Below are positions 52,935 to 63,102 of a stretch of DNA of 64,000 bases, in pieces. Position 1 is the first letter of the stretch. Each line of letters begins with the position of its first letter. The notes beneath the pieces are model-generated. The model worked only from the letters and a program-made list of their open reading frames with translations, was not told where the DNA came from and searched no databases. The stretch is from Cordilura impudica (lineage: Eukaryota; Arthropoda; Insecta; Diptera; Scathophagidae). The position numbers and the translations under genes were made by a program. The stretch spans positions 118,456,012 to 118,520,011 of the forward strand of contig OY821521.1 in assembly GCA_963682025.1 (NCBI GenBank), given 5' to 3'.

Positions 52935-52979
52935 TACGAAAAATTACTTTCCCTTCTTTTCAAAAATAATATTCACCAG

Positions 52980-53147
52980 TTACTGTTCTACAACAGACTT
53001 TTCCCTAAATTCTACTTCCAAAATCTTCACTATACCTTCAAAAATTTTGTAAAAAACAAATACAAGGTTTGGCAGAAATACTATTGCCAGAACAAACCAG
53101 CCGATATATTCATCAAAATATCGCTGTATGCGTTCACGTATGGTCAT
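52980..53147 (-). CDS. 55-residue single-pass membrane ORF (Gypsy-2 leader)
   Basis: ATG at 53147 reads MTIRERIQRYFDEYIGWF, then VLAIVFLPNLVFVFY, one strong hydrophobic segment at residues about 16-33, then a mixed-charge tail ending SVVEQ. The N-terminus is charged with several Arg. It is intact, 98 bases after the 32-residue membrane ORF and 45 before the MP ORF. A small integral membrane peptide is the best reading. Gypsy-1 has a membrane ORF in its leader too, though of different sequence. Confidence 0.5.
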   Translation of the reverse strand: MTIRERIQRYFDEYIGWFVLAIVFLPNLVFVFYKIFEGIVKILEVEFREKSVVEQ

Positions 53148-53245
53148 TACAGAAATGCTAATCTGTTCCTGAAACCTACCACAGAAGGAATGAAAAAATA
53201 TCCTTCATTGAAATTAAACCACCAATGTCCGCCGAATTTCGCAAT

Positions 53246-53344
53246 TCAGTTAATACATTCAATACATTTGACAAAAACCCATGTAACGATAGTAATCAAT
53301 AATAGTATCACTAGAGTTATAATTAAAATTTTTCTTACATTCAT
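53246..53344 (-). CDS. 32-residue hydrophobic ORF (Gypsy-2 leader)
   Basis: ATG at 53344. MNVRK is followed by about 20 residues almost all Ile, Leu, Val and Thr, then KCIECIN and TGA at 53246. It has the composition of a bare membrane anchor with a basic N-terminal end. So short an ORF could arise by chance, but the uniform hydrophobic run and its position between two other intact small ORFs favour a real peptide. Confidence 0.4.
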   Translation of the reverse strand: MNVRKILIITLVILLLITIVTWVFVKCIECIN

Positions 53345-53472
53345 GTTAGTTTTTATTTATTTTTCTTTTTTTTATTTATTTCTTTCTTTTTAAACATTAA
53401 ATTCTCTTAGGATTATTCTTAAATATGCCGTTAGCATATATATCATCATAAAAATTATAAAAATTACTAATT

Positions 53473-53481
53473 TCATTCTAC

Positions 53482-53512
<31 letters not shown>

Positions 53513-53790
53513 CTATTTATATCTCTATGAGCTTTTATCACTTGCTCTATTTCATCTATTCTTCGCCAGTAGTTGCTGGCTGCTTCCCAGGTGGGAGGTG
53601 GTGAAGCGTTGACAATCTTCTTCAGGTTTGACAATTCCCTCCTTTTCTTGACCAAAAAGGCTCCTCTTCTTTTTGGTGGCCTAACCTTGGGTACCACTAC
53701 GGGTGCTTCCTGCTTTGCAGGTTTTACCCTTTTTAAATACTCCTCAACTGTGAGACGTTGTGGGCCCTTAATAACCTCAGGTTTTCCCAT
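53473..53790 (-). CDS. basic leader ORF with GPxxLTxxEYxKR motif (Gypsy-2)
   Basis: 105 residues from ATG at 53790: MGKPEVIKGPQRLTVEEYLK, a Pro/Lys/Val-rich middle (PKVRPPKRRGAF), ELSNLKKIVNASPPPTWEAA and a helix with YWRRIDEIEQVIKAH, ending in a run of Lys encoded by a long A tract. Residues 9-21 match residues 7-19 of the Gypsy-1 ORF at 14861. Intact and strongly basic, so perhaps RNA- or DNA-binding. MGKPEV also has Gly at position 2, but no Ser or Thr at 6. First ORF after the PBS, 310 bases from it. Confidence 0.55.
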
Positions 53791-54099
53791 GAAAATTTCA
53801 GAGAATCAAATTTTTATTTATTTATATTTGAACATGGGCGAACAACCGCCTCTGTTCTGTCAGTTGCTCACCTAGGAGCACACTGTTCTTTGGTTTACTT
53901 TTCCTCTTCTTGTTGATGTTTTGCTGGTGTTTGCTGGTGTTTCATCTGTTGCTTGGTGTTTGATGCCTCATCTGGTGTATGTTTCCGGCTAGTCTTTTGG
54001 CCAGACTGCCCTTCTAACCCCTGGCGTGGGTTAGGTGCCAATACAAAGATCAGACCAAGGATCTCTTCTGGTGTAATTTTAATTTTTTTGCACTACAGG
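53791..54099 (-). other. Gypsy-2 5' untranslated leader
   Basis: About 310 bases between PBS and first small ORF. It contains a short TTGCTGGTGTT direct repeat (about 53920-53942). The four-copy repeat of Gypsy-1 is not present here. Confidence 0.5.
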
Positions 54100-54117
54100 A
54101 ACTGGGCAGGATCGCCA
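54100..54117 (-). other. Gypsy-2 primer binding site
   Basis: TGGCGATCCTGCCCAGTT on the minus strand, 2 bases after the LTR end. Shares its first 13 bases with the Gypsy-1 primer site. Confidence 0.8.
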
Positions 54118-54119
54118 TA

Positions 54120-54695
54120 TGATGGTCTTTTATAAGGATATCGCTTTTTACTATAGCGAATGTATTTATGAGGCCGCTCTATAAATTAAAAAGCGAGTTA
54201 CTCCTTTAAGTTCTGATTTTGAATTAAACTTTATTTTTCAAATTTCCTTACTATTTATACAACTTATGACATTCATACTTATAATCTAGTAACTTAATTA
54301 ACCATAACTTAATTATTCATAACTTAATAATTACCAAATCCATAGTGTCTCACTTTCTACGTCATACAAGTCATTCACTTGTATAATGCATTTTGGTTGC
54401 ATTGACGGTATAGTGTTTTCATAAGATCTCAAATAACCTTTTCAATTCAACTGGGTGGCTACTGGTGTCTTTGATACGCAATACAAAGCAAAATTCATAA
54501 ATGGGTCAGCTGGTGATCATTATTGCTGACTACCCAATATTGACAAATTATTTGTATTCAATTGTTCTTATTAACAGTGAAATCCCGTATAGTGTGACAA
54601 CATGGATTTGTATTCTTATACAGTAAGATCCCGTATAGTGGGACAACATGGATTAGTATTCTTATGGTGCTACACATATGTGTGCACATACTACA
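54120..54695 (-). repeat. Gypsy-2 5' LTR
   Basis: 576 bp, TGTAGTATG to AGACCATCA on the minus strand. The outer flank CCGGTA (54696-54701) equals the flank of the other LTR. On the minus strand an AATAAACTT-like element inside could direct polyadenylation. Confidence 0.95.
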
Positions 54696-54701
54696 CCGGT
54701 A

Positions 54702-54998
54702 TGGATCGTTACATTACTATAACGAGCAATCGTAAATCAAGTCCACCTTAGCCAAAATTACATAAATAAATTCCAACCAGCAACCTTAAACTAGTAGACA
54801 AGTCAATGCAAATACATTTGCCTTACTGGATATTGGTAACTTAGCTAATCAGAATAGCTTAGGTGGTGCTCAACCCACCTCAACTGCCAGGCCCCCACCT
54901 ATATTTCTCCGAGAAGCTACCTCTAGCGCGCTTGTTTCAACCCTAACTTGTATTATCGGTAATAATTTGCATGTAGTATCTGTTGAATGTAGTTAAGC
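54702..54998 (+). pseudogene. non-LTR ORF1, continuation after Gypsy-2
   Basis: The frame left at 47005 continues MDRYITITSNRKSSPP to a TAG at about 54750. In another frame TFALLDIGNLANQ (about 54820), then ARPPPIFLREATSSALVSTL and IGNNLHVVSVEC, ending in TAA near 54995. The PPPIFLRE block followed by a small RNA-binding-like fold is typical of Jockey-clade ORF1. No ORF2 follows. Broken. Confidence 0.6.
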
Positions 54999-56774
54999 CG
55001 CATTTACATTCTTGTATGTATATATGGATTTAAATTTATACGTATTTTATGTTTCAACTGTCATTTTACATTTTTTTATTCTTATTCTCAACTACAAAAT
55101 ACTACAATGAATTATACCTTTTTATCCACTATGTATTGTAATAGAATATCCGCTATTTTACTCTTTAATTTTGCTCTTCTTGGCATTTATCGGTTTTGGT
55201 GGTTCTTGTTTGCTGTTGCTGATGGATTAAAAACCACTAAACTTGAGCGGGACTAAAAGGTGTTATCCTTGTGGCAGAAGGTGTTCATCAGCTCACAAGG
55301 CAGCACCTTACCAATATATTTAACCTTATCAATTCTTATAACACGGTTGAATTGTTCAACGTATTTGGATTCTACCCATGAATCATGGATTAATAAATAT
55401 GTAGGTGTATTTAAAGAAACTAACCCTGTCGTATTATTTGAATTTTCCCTCTAAATTCTAACCCCAACTTTTCTCCTAAGAGAATTAACACAGTAAAGTT
55501 AAAACCTCCTGTAACTTTACGTGCACTGCGTCACAAAGTGTCCACCTTTATTGGAGTTATAATTCACGTAACTTCGTATAATGTTACAGCCTCTTGTAAC
55601 TTCGTTTGAATTAAATTTATATCGCTCATAAATCAGACCTGGTCCTTCGACGTCCTATGTGAACCAGCAAATCTTCCGCTGCTGAAAATTTATAATTCAA
55701 CAAACATTATAATAAAACATTATTTTTAACAATTTGGTCAAATAAAATAAAAAATTAAATATTTAATAAATATCTGCCATGACTGTAGTATGCCATTACA
55801 TAACATCCCTGCATCTGGTTTCCCGCCTGCTTAATACAATGCATCAATGAAAATCTTGCACTTTTCTAAAGGCAAAAGAAAAGCATATTGCGAAGAAAGA
55901 AGATAAAATACTTAAGCTTCAACAGGAATAAAGTCATGCCATTGTGCAAAATTTATTAAAATTTATCAATAAAATACCATAAATGGAGTGATAAAAAGTC
56001 AAAATAAAGAAAAAAGTCAACATTTCAACATATTTCCCAAGGAAAATTGTAATTTTGACGCGTTTGAAGAGATAAAGGAGAATTTTGTTTTCTGTCGCAG
56101 ACTGCATACAGGCAAATATATTTTATTCGTGTCCCAAATGTGAAGCCTAGCCAGTTGTGGTAGTAGAGTGGATGAAGTGTTTAGTGGTGCTTAAGCTTAA
56201 AAATAAAATCCGCAAAAGGAATAAATTGAAAACGTTTTCTGTTCAATACTATAGCTGTCCCTTTCTAAACTATAGGAAAGTTGTATGCCAACAAAAAGAA
56301 GACCTCAACATCGTGGTTGTGTCCCAAACGTAAGAAAATAAAACAGGGGCCAAAAAGAAGTCGGTGCTATAATCCAAAAAAAACTTTAAACATTAAAAAG
56401 TGCAAAATTGTGTACACAGTGTATTAAATAATTGTAGACTCCGTGTGTTCACAAACGAACTACACCCACAATTTGGGCTGTATCAAATTGCAATTGGTTG
56501 ATGTACTATAAAAAAAACAAGTTTCTCAAGAATTTCTCACAACATAAGCTCCACAATATTATAGATTCTATAGTGATCTTACATATGCCCGCAGTGTGGC
56601 TTGGCAATTCATTTATAGTTATCAGTGATAAACCTTCTGTACCAAATGGTTTACACTATCCCAAATGAAACGGATGCCATACTATAACAACAATTCCAAT
56701 TTGACGCGTCCAGCTCTCAACTCGAAGCCAAAAACAAACATCAGCATATAGTTGCCTAAATAAGCGAGAATATA

Positions 56775-56797
56775 ATATATATATATATATATATACA
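56775..56797. repeat. (AT)n microsatellite
   Basis: About 11 AT units. Confidence 0.9.
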
Positions 56798-57246
56798 ACT
56801 TAAGAAAAAGAACAGAATTTCAACAAAACTACAACTATTTTTAATAGAAAATTTTAGGGGGGAAAAAACAATACAGGATTATAAATAAATTAAACTTAAA
56901 GTCACGAGCAGAGTTTTACCCTTAAAACGAAATTAAAAGTGCTTACACTTACGACATACTAAAGAAGAGATATTTTAAAACGTAAGTAATTACAAAGAAG
57001 GATGAAACTAATTAAAACACCTGATTTTGTTGAATCAGTTCAAGAGAACATTGACACGAAATAAATCATATCAAACAAATGCACCCAGAGAAATCTATAC
57101 AGATATTCTACCAACGTACAAACTAAGAAGAGTGTATAATGACGACGCAACTATTGTAAACATATATAATAATATTATAATAATAATAAGTACTTGTAGT
57201 TGAAATTCTACAGTCACGGTTGTGAAGATCAAAGTCAACGTAAAAA

Positions 57247-57294
57247 CCAACAAACTGTGCTTACCAACAAACTGTGCTTACCAACAAACTGTGC
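57247..57294. repeat. 17 bp tandem repeat, about three copies
   Basis: CCAACAAACTGTGCTTA at 57247 and 57264, then a shorter third copy from 57281 to 57294. Confidence 0.9.
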
Positions 57295-57912
57295 AGTAGT
57301 CAGAAAGAAGAAGATAAATACCATGCAATTAGAAAAACAAAACAAAAAGAAAAAGCCCAAAACGAAGAGAAGCCATCGACACAGGTCATACAATTACAAG
57401 AACACATCACTAATGGTACAACTTGAAATCACAACAAAAACGTAGGTTTTTCTATTCGATTATCACATAAATCTCATTTAAAAAAAAAGGGGAAATATAC
57501 ACAACACCAATATATTCTTTGACATTAAACAAAATTTCACATGAAATAACTTAATTTTGGTTTATCATAATTAACTGTAGCGCTATTATATTTCACTTTC
57601 CCAAATAATACTGCGTGATTTACTTTATAGGACCTGTCCATAAAATTAAAGATCTCTCTTCATCAATTGAACCAAAACCGTCAAACAGTAACCAAAACAC
57701 AATAGCTAATAAAATCATCAAATTCTTATTAGACTGTTTTGTGTCTTAGATTGATGTTCATACACAGGAGATAGCTAAGCTAAGGTTCTTATTTTTTTTT
57801 TTTTTTTTTTGTGAGAATGAGAGTAAAGAGTGTAAGTATCAACAAAAATCAAATTTTTATCGGACACTTTTATTTATTCGTGCATAAGATTAATAGCAAA
57901 TTATAACTACAG

Positions 57913-59020
57913 ATCAGTTCGCTTATAACGAACACCGGTTTCAACAAAAGAACGTTCACAAAAATATTTTCTCCCAATTTTTGAATTTTTATATTTTTAT
58001 ACGGTTATAACCAAAAGATTAAAAGATTTAAAGATTAAAAATTAAAAAAAAAAAAATAAACAAATTTGGAAACTCTTTAAGGTATGTCCTACCTTTCAAT
58101 CCCACAAATATAACGTTTTTTTTAAAATACTGTAGCTCAGTCGTTTTTCAATCTATTAACTTTGAGTTTTTTTAGGTAAAAGTAGACGTAACATTCGAAC
58201 TTTTTCCGTACCTGTTTATGTTTCTCTTTTTTATCCTCCCCTCCCAGAGCGATGAAAAGTGGTATGTAAAAATGAGAAGGCAAACGGGGTGTCATTTTTC
58301 TTGAGAACCAGATGTCGTATCGTAATTCGACGGACGGCATTTTGCAGGTCATCACGTCCGGCAGGTTCTGAAACAGTATATTTCCACAACATCAAAAATT
58401 TTCAAAATGGCGCGATTAAAAAAAAAATTAAAAAATTAGCTGTTTTTAGGGGGTTTTTGCCTCACCCCTCCTCCGGTAGTAAAGTTAGCCCAATTATCCT
58501 AGTTCAGGACCTGCGTTACGTGATGACCTACAAAACGCCCCCGCCACATCTTGATCCAACTTCTGGTTCCCGAGAAAATGACACCCCAGTTTGAATAAAG
58601 TGGTTTCGAGAAAAACGTATTGAAAGTTTTATTACAAGAATTTTCATACTGTCGTACAAATATATATATACATACATATATAGCTCTGTAACTCCAAAAA
58701 TAATTCGAACTTTAAAAAATCCTTGTAGGGCATTATTTCTGAAGGATTTTCGAAGATATTTATGAAAAAAAATTCGAAAAATTTTTTTTTAAATAGAGGT
58801 CATACTTAAATAAAATGAACAATATATGAATTCTTTTTTAATACTTATATTTTATGTTGTACAAATCACTAAAATATATCAAAATCACTAAAAATACTCA
58901 CTTAAGAGAAAATAAATTTTTCACCATTTGGAAAAAATTTACTGCGTCTATGAACAATGTCGTCTATAGCGAACTAAATTGGTCGGTCCCGCGGAATTTG
59001 TTCTAATTGAACTCCATTGT
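57913..59020. mobile_element. pogo/Tigger-like non-autonomous element
   Basis: Starts CAGTTCGCTTATAACGAAC and ends GGTCGGTCCCGCGGAATTTG...TTGAACTCCATTG, an imperfect inverted pair (AGTTCGCTTATAACGAAC against AGTTCAATTAGAACAAAT). The right-end arrangement also occurs at 21240-21315. About 1.1 kb with no transposase; the ORF 58259-58594 is not protein-like. Superfamily assignment is from the look of the ends only. Confidence 0.5.
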
Positions 59021-59415
59021 GTAGACAGCAGAATTTTCTTTGATTTTATGTCCTACAATTTACACATAGCTAACTAGTAAGCTTCCTCTTGAACACTGAT
59101 CGTGCCATTTTCCCTTATTAAGGTAATGTAAAAGGACAGGTTTCTTCCTGAAACACAAGGACTGTTAAACTATTCTTGCAAATTGTATTTTTTCTCAGCT
59201 TCTTTTTATGAATATTTTATATTTTATTGGTTGTGAGTATATCTCGCAGATATCTTATGAAAATCTTTGAGTAAACATATTACGAAAATTATTTTGGGAA
59301 AAAAAATTTGCTCAGTTGTTGTTTCTTCTTCAATATGTATACATATATATTTAAACGCCTTCCCTCCCGTGTAGATTTTCTATTTTCCTTTTATTTTTTA
59401 TTCTTACTCATTACA

Positions 59416-60648
59416 ATGGCGGAGCAGTTCATATTCGATTCTGATGACTTAGACACCTTTTGCTCGGAGTTCGACAACATTCCGGTTAAGGAACTTACGG
59501 ATTCCTTATTAGAGGTCAATCTCCAGGACCTTAGTGATCGTTGGAATCAAGTCCAGAAATCTTATAGAGTTCTCTGTAATTTAAAAGTTGAAATGGTCGA
59601 TCGCGAATTCAAAGAGTCAGCTCGTGGTAAATTCTCTGCTTGTACCAGGTCGTGTCACAAATGCAAACCAAAAACTTTGGATCTCCAAAAGTCCCTTGTA
59701 CTTTCAACTTCTCTGTCACTAGACGAGAGCAGAAATGAGAATCCATCGGTTCAGAGCTTCGACTGTATCAAAGTCCCACCTTGCAATACAGAAATATTCT
59801 ATGGTGGTATTTCATGACCGGCATTTCGCGACATGTTCACTGCCCTATATATTGAACGCCCGAGAATATCTCCCGTACAAAAACTTTACAATTTGAAGTT
59901 GAAAGTTAAGGGTCAAGCGGCCAGTATAGTAAATAAATACAAATTATGCGCGGAGAATTTTAAGCTCGCATGGGAAGCTCTAAGGTCTCGTTATGAGAAC
60001 CGGAGAATATTGGTTGTCAACCAATTGAAAATTCTACTTAATCTCAAGCAAATCGCATCTGAAAGTAGTGAAGCCCTCCAAGAAATTCAATCCACAATAA
60101 TTGATTCTTTGGGAGCTTTAAAATATCAAAATATTCCAACTGAGGACTGGGACCCTATAATAGTCTACCTATACTCGACAAAGCTCCCGCATGAAACCCT
60201 CTCTCTGTGAAAACAATCTCTTAAGACTCATAAGGAACTTCCAACATGGTCCCAGATGAATTCATTATAGTCAAATAGGTACGAGGTAGTTGGGCGACTC
60301 AATAGTACTCAAGGAGTTAAAATCACTTCTCGGAAAAAGCCAGACTCTGAGGTAAACACATTTAATACTGAAGGTGTATTGCATTATCCCTGCAAGATCT
60401 GCATATTAAGTCATTCCCTCAAAAATTGTCCAGACTTCAATAATCTTGATCCCCAAGCAATAAACGAATATGTTTCAAAGAACAGAATTTGCCTCAACTG
60501 CCTTTCCTATACTCACCACCGAAAGAATTGTACAAGCAAATTTACTTGTTCCAAATGTAAGAGAAATCAATATTCTCTTTTATATTTGCAAACTATAATA
60601 CTGTGGACCATGCAGCAGAAACAGTTCGTAATACTTCTCAATATTTAG
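59416..60648 (+). pseudogene. BEL-3 gag
   Basis: ATG at 59416: MAEQFIFDSDDLDTFCSEFD, an acidic BEL Gag start. It continues LQDLSDRWNQVQKSYRVL, then VPPCNTEIFYGG (about 59776) and a TGA at 59815, with the core resuming at 59830 as FRDMFTALYIERPRISPVQK and on to 60210 (KLPHETLSL, then TGA). Zinc knuckles at 60379-60570: CKICILSHSLKNC, ICLNCLSYTHHRKNC and CSKC. Three stops break it. Related to BEL-1 gag in layout but clearly a different family. Its start is a little upstream of the pogo-like element's right flank; no adjacent LTR was seen. Confidence 0.85.
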
Positions 60649-60699
60649 ATACATGACCAAGCACCTCTGCTCAGGCACAGACTTCAGCCCATTATGTTT

Positions 60700-62241
60700 C
60701 GAGCATTAATAAATCATTTTCTAAAAGAACACTGCTCCTAACTGCGATAGTTCAAATTGCACGTAAAGAAGACACTTTCAGCGCCCGTGGTTTTTGGATC
60801 AAGGTTCAGAAAAATCTTTCATCTTAAGAGAGATATAGCAGCATCTCATGCTCCCAACAGAATCGAAAAACTTCCAAATTCGTGGAATAGGCGGTAACAT
60901 CGTAGGAAATTCAAACTCTCTCTGCAAGTTGACTCTCTTCTCTCAGAAGTACAACCGTCATATAGATGTAAATGCTATAGATGTTCCAAAAATAACTAAA
61001 TTGGTACTCAGTTCTCCGATATCTCAATCGAACCTATCATATGCTGAAATCTTGGAGCTTGATCTAGCCGACCCAGAATTCTACTCTCCAAGACAGGTGG
61101 ATTTATTACTTGGCAGCACTATTATCCCATATCTCTTGTTAGAGGCGGTAAGACAGTCTGCGAGTCTCTCCTCGCCAGAATACGATTTTTGGTTGGATTA
61201 TAAGCGGACCAATCCCAATGGAAACTCTCTACATGTTCAATTGAAGCATTTGAATATTCCGAGGATCACATTTGTGCACAGTTACGTTTTTTTTTGGGAA
61301 CAAGAAGTGTCATACAATAGTCCAGTTTCGAAGGGTGACGAATTTTGTGAAACTCTATACGCGAAAATGACCACTCGCAACTCAGAAGGACGATATATTG
61401 TCAGATTGCCGTTAAAAACCCTCGGCCTTTCTCGATCTCAAGCAATATCTCAATATCTCAGAATGGAGAAATCTCTCAAAAATACACAGGATCTAGCGGA
61501 AACGTACCACAACGTTTTAAAGGAATATTTTTCACTCGTTCACATGGATTATACATGCTCTACTGAAATTTGCTCACCTAACTCTTACATATCGTTTTAT
61601 TTGCCCCATCATGCAGTATTCAAACCCAAGAGCAGAAGTACTAAGGTACGAGTTGTGTTTAATGCGTCGAAGCGGACAGGCTCCGGTAATTCTTTCAATG
61701 ACATTTTCTATGTCGGACCGACGCTGATTTGATGACCCTTGTTCTGAAGTGTCGCCTCTACAAGTACGCTTTCAATGGGGACATCGAAAAAATGTATCGC
61801 CAAATTCTCTTACACAACGATGATTCTCAGCTTCAAAGAATTCCATATCGTCAAAAACCGGAAGGCCCCATATAAGACTTAAAAACTGTCACTATTGAAG
61901 TAAACTGTGCACCTTACTTGGCTATTCGGACGCTGATTCAATTAGCCAAAGACTCTCAAGAGAGACTCCCTCAGGCCTCCCATATCTTGCGAAACGAAAC
62001 TCGACGAAACTCTCAGGATCTCACGACCTGCAATCTGCCCTTGATTCTTAAATCGTCTGAAAAAAATCACTTCAAATTCTACAGAGATTTTAGCATCTGT
62101 TCCCCAGGATAACATTCTAGATACTGATTTTCTTAAATTTCAAGATACCAGTGCAACCAAAATTCTTGGTATCCAATGTAGTGCTCTATCCAACTGTTTC
62201 TCATATACTGTCAAAGCTCCAGATCCCGCTGAGTCTACCAC
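60700..62241 (+). pseudogene. BEL-3 protease and reverse transcriptase
   Basis: The protease start reads FLDQGSEKSFILREI at about 60792-60836, with the D-x-G-S form normal for BEL, then a TAG. The long ORF 60848-61732 carries the rest of the protease, ELDLADPEFYSPRQVDLLLG (about 61050) and RT blocks FYLPHHAVFKPKSRSTKVRVV and NDIFYVGPTL. After a TGA, FNGDIEKMYRQILLHNDD (about 61768), then VNCAPYLAIRTLIQLAKDS and ASHILRNE. The YVDD block that should follow is absent and reading resumes with unrelated TRRNSQDL. The last part, KILGIQCSALSNCFSYTVKA and DPAESTT, leads to the Harbinger-like insertion at 62242. Confidence 0.85.
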
Positions 62242-62244
62242 TAA

Positions 62245-63099
62245 AGGTGGGATCAACGTCGCGAGCCGCAGTGTGCAGACTGTTTTTTATATAAAGTTTA
62301 TCCGATAGAAAATGAGAGGAAAGTAACGAGCAATTTGTACTCGTTATGACTGCAGACTATTTTGATTTTGAAACGCAGTCTGCAGTCTGCAGAAAAATAT
62401 TGCCATCTCTTGGTTTATTTTTTGCTAAAGAGTTTTAAGAAATGTTTATTTTTATGAGGTGCTTTGGCATCTCTTTGATGCCATCATATGTGCGAAATGG
62501 CGGAACAAGGTAAGTTGTTTAAATTCAATACATACTGGTTTGACTGGTTACCATATTTACCTGCATTTACAGATTTGAATAAACTAAAGAAGCTTATATC
62601 AGAGGTACGCAACTCTGCGGATCCATGCGGTGAAAGTTTTAAAATGTTTGAATTTGAGTTGAATAAACTAAGGAGGCTTATATCAGAAGTACGCAACTCT
62701 GCGGATCCATGCGGTGAAAGTATTTAAATGTTCCAAACGCATTCTTGGTATCAATGTAGCATAATATCTTTTATTCGACGTTCGCGCAATATTTCACGTA
62801 CAGCAAACTTTTTTTTCCTTCAATCAAAAGCAATTTTGCTAATAGATAAAACTTTTCCACTTCTAATTAAAGCAAAAGTAATATTTGTTGGCGGCTCATA
62901 TTTTCAGTCTTTTTAGTTTACGTTTAAAATTGATAACAAAACTTTTCAATTTCGCAAACTACACATCTGACAGCTGAACAGTTGCTAAAAAAAATGTTTG
63001 CAGTAACTCAACCTACAGACAATGAATCTAGCTGCGGATTGCTCGTTATAATTCAACAAACGAATCTTTAGTGTGCGGTTCGCGATGATGAATCCACCT
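62245..63099. mobile_element. Harbinger-like TIR element in BEL-3
   Basis: 855 bp. Left end AGGTGGGATCAACGTCGCGA, right end reversed AGGTGGATTCATCATCGCGA; about 25 bases of imperfect inverted terminus. It is flanked by TAA on both sides (62242-62244 and 63100-63102), the three-base T-W-A duplication of PIF/Harbinger elements. Removing it and one TAA leaves the BEL-3 frame in phase (STTKRQILSSASKLFDPAGW). No transposase; one short ORF with an 84 bp tandem repeat. Confidence 0.82.
62488..62727 (+). CDS. 79-residue ORF with two 28-residue repeats in the Harbinger-like element
   Basis: Opens MCEMAEQGKLFKF and contains LNKLKKLISEVRNSADPCGES, repeated after seven residues with two conservative changes (LNKLRRLISEVRNSADPCGES). 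The DNA repeat is 84 bp and starts at 62578 and 62662. The frame is kept through both copies and ends with TAA at 62725. No known family; it may be the residue of an accessory element gene, or chance coding of a tandem repeat. Confidence 0.35.
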   Translation: MCEMAEQGKLFKFNTYWFDWLPYLPAFTDLNKLKKLISEVRNSADPCGESFKMFEFELNKLRRLISEVRNSADPCGESI

Positions 63100-63102
63100 T
63101 AA

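Larger units (their letters stand above)
47006..54695 (-). mobile_element. Gypsy-2: young mdg1/412-like Gypsy LTR element
   Basis: 7690 bp with two 576 bp LTRs (47006-47581 and 54120-54695) that differ at about three sites by eye, flanked by CCGGTA on both sides (47000-47005 and 54696-54701). Minus-strand order: LTR, PBS, five small ORFs, gag, pol, PPT, LTR. Gag and pol are nearly complete but carry a few lesions: a TAG near the gag start, one in-frame TGA in integrase and one frameshift after it. It is recent and belongs to the same lineage as Gypsy-1. It interrupts a non-LTR ORF1. Confidence 0.93.
54999..57912. other. intergenic or intronic AT-rich stretch
   Basis: 2.9 kb without a supported gene. 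TGGTCCTTCGA at about 55639 resembles a BEL primer site and could mark the decayed left end of BEL-3. An (AT)n run lies at 56775-56797 and a 17 bp tandem repeat at 57247-57294. Several short ORFs look random. Confidence 0.4.

Noticed and set aside
55260..55454. 64-residue ORF after the non-LTR ORF1 piece, with CYPCGRR nearby in another frame
   Set aside because: Does not form a CCHC knuckle or any RT or endonuclease block; not enough to call a gene.
57247..57294. Short direct repeats as a possible CRISPR array
   Set aside because: Three 17 bp units with no spacers, in a eukaryotic genome: a simple tandem repeat.
57200..57445. 81-residue Lys-rich ORF
   Set aside because: It runs over the 17 bp tandem repeat and has no conserved motif or neighbours; most likely random in A-rich DNA.
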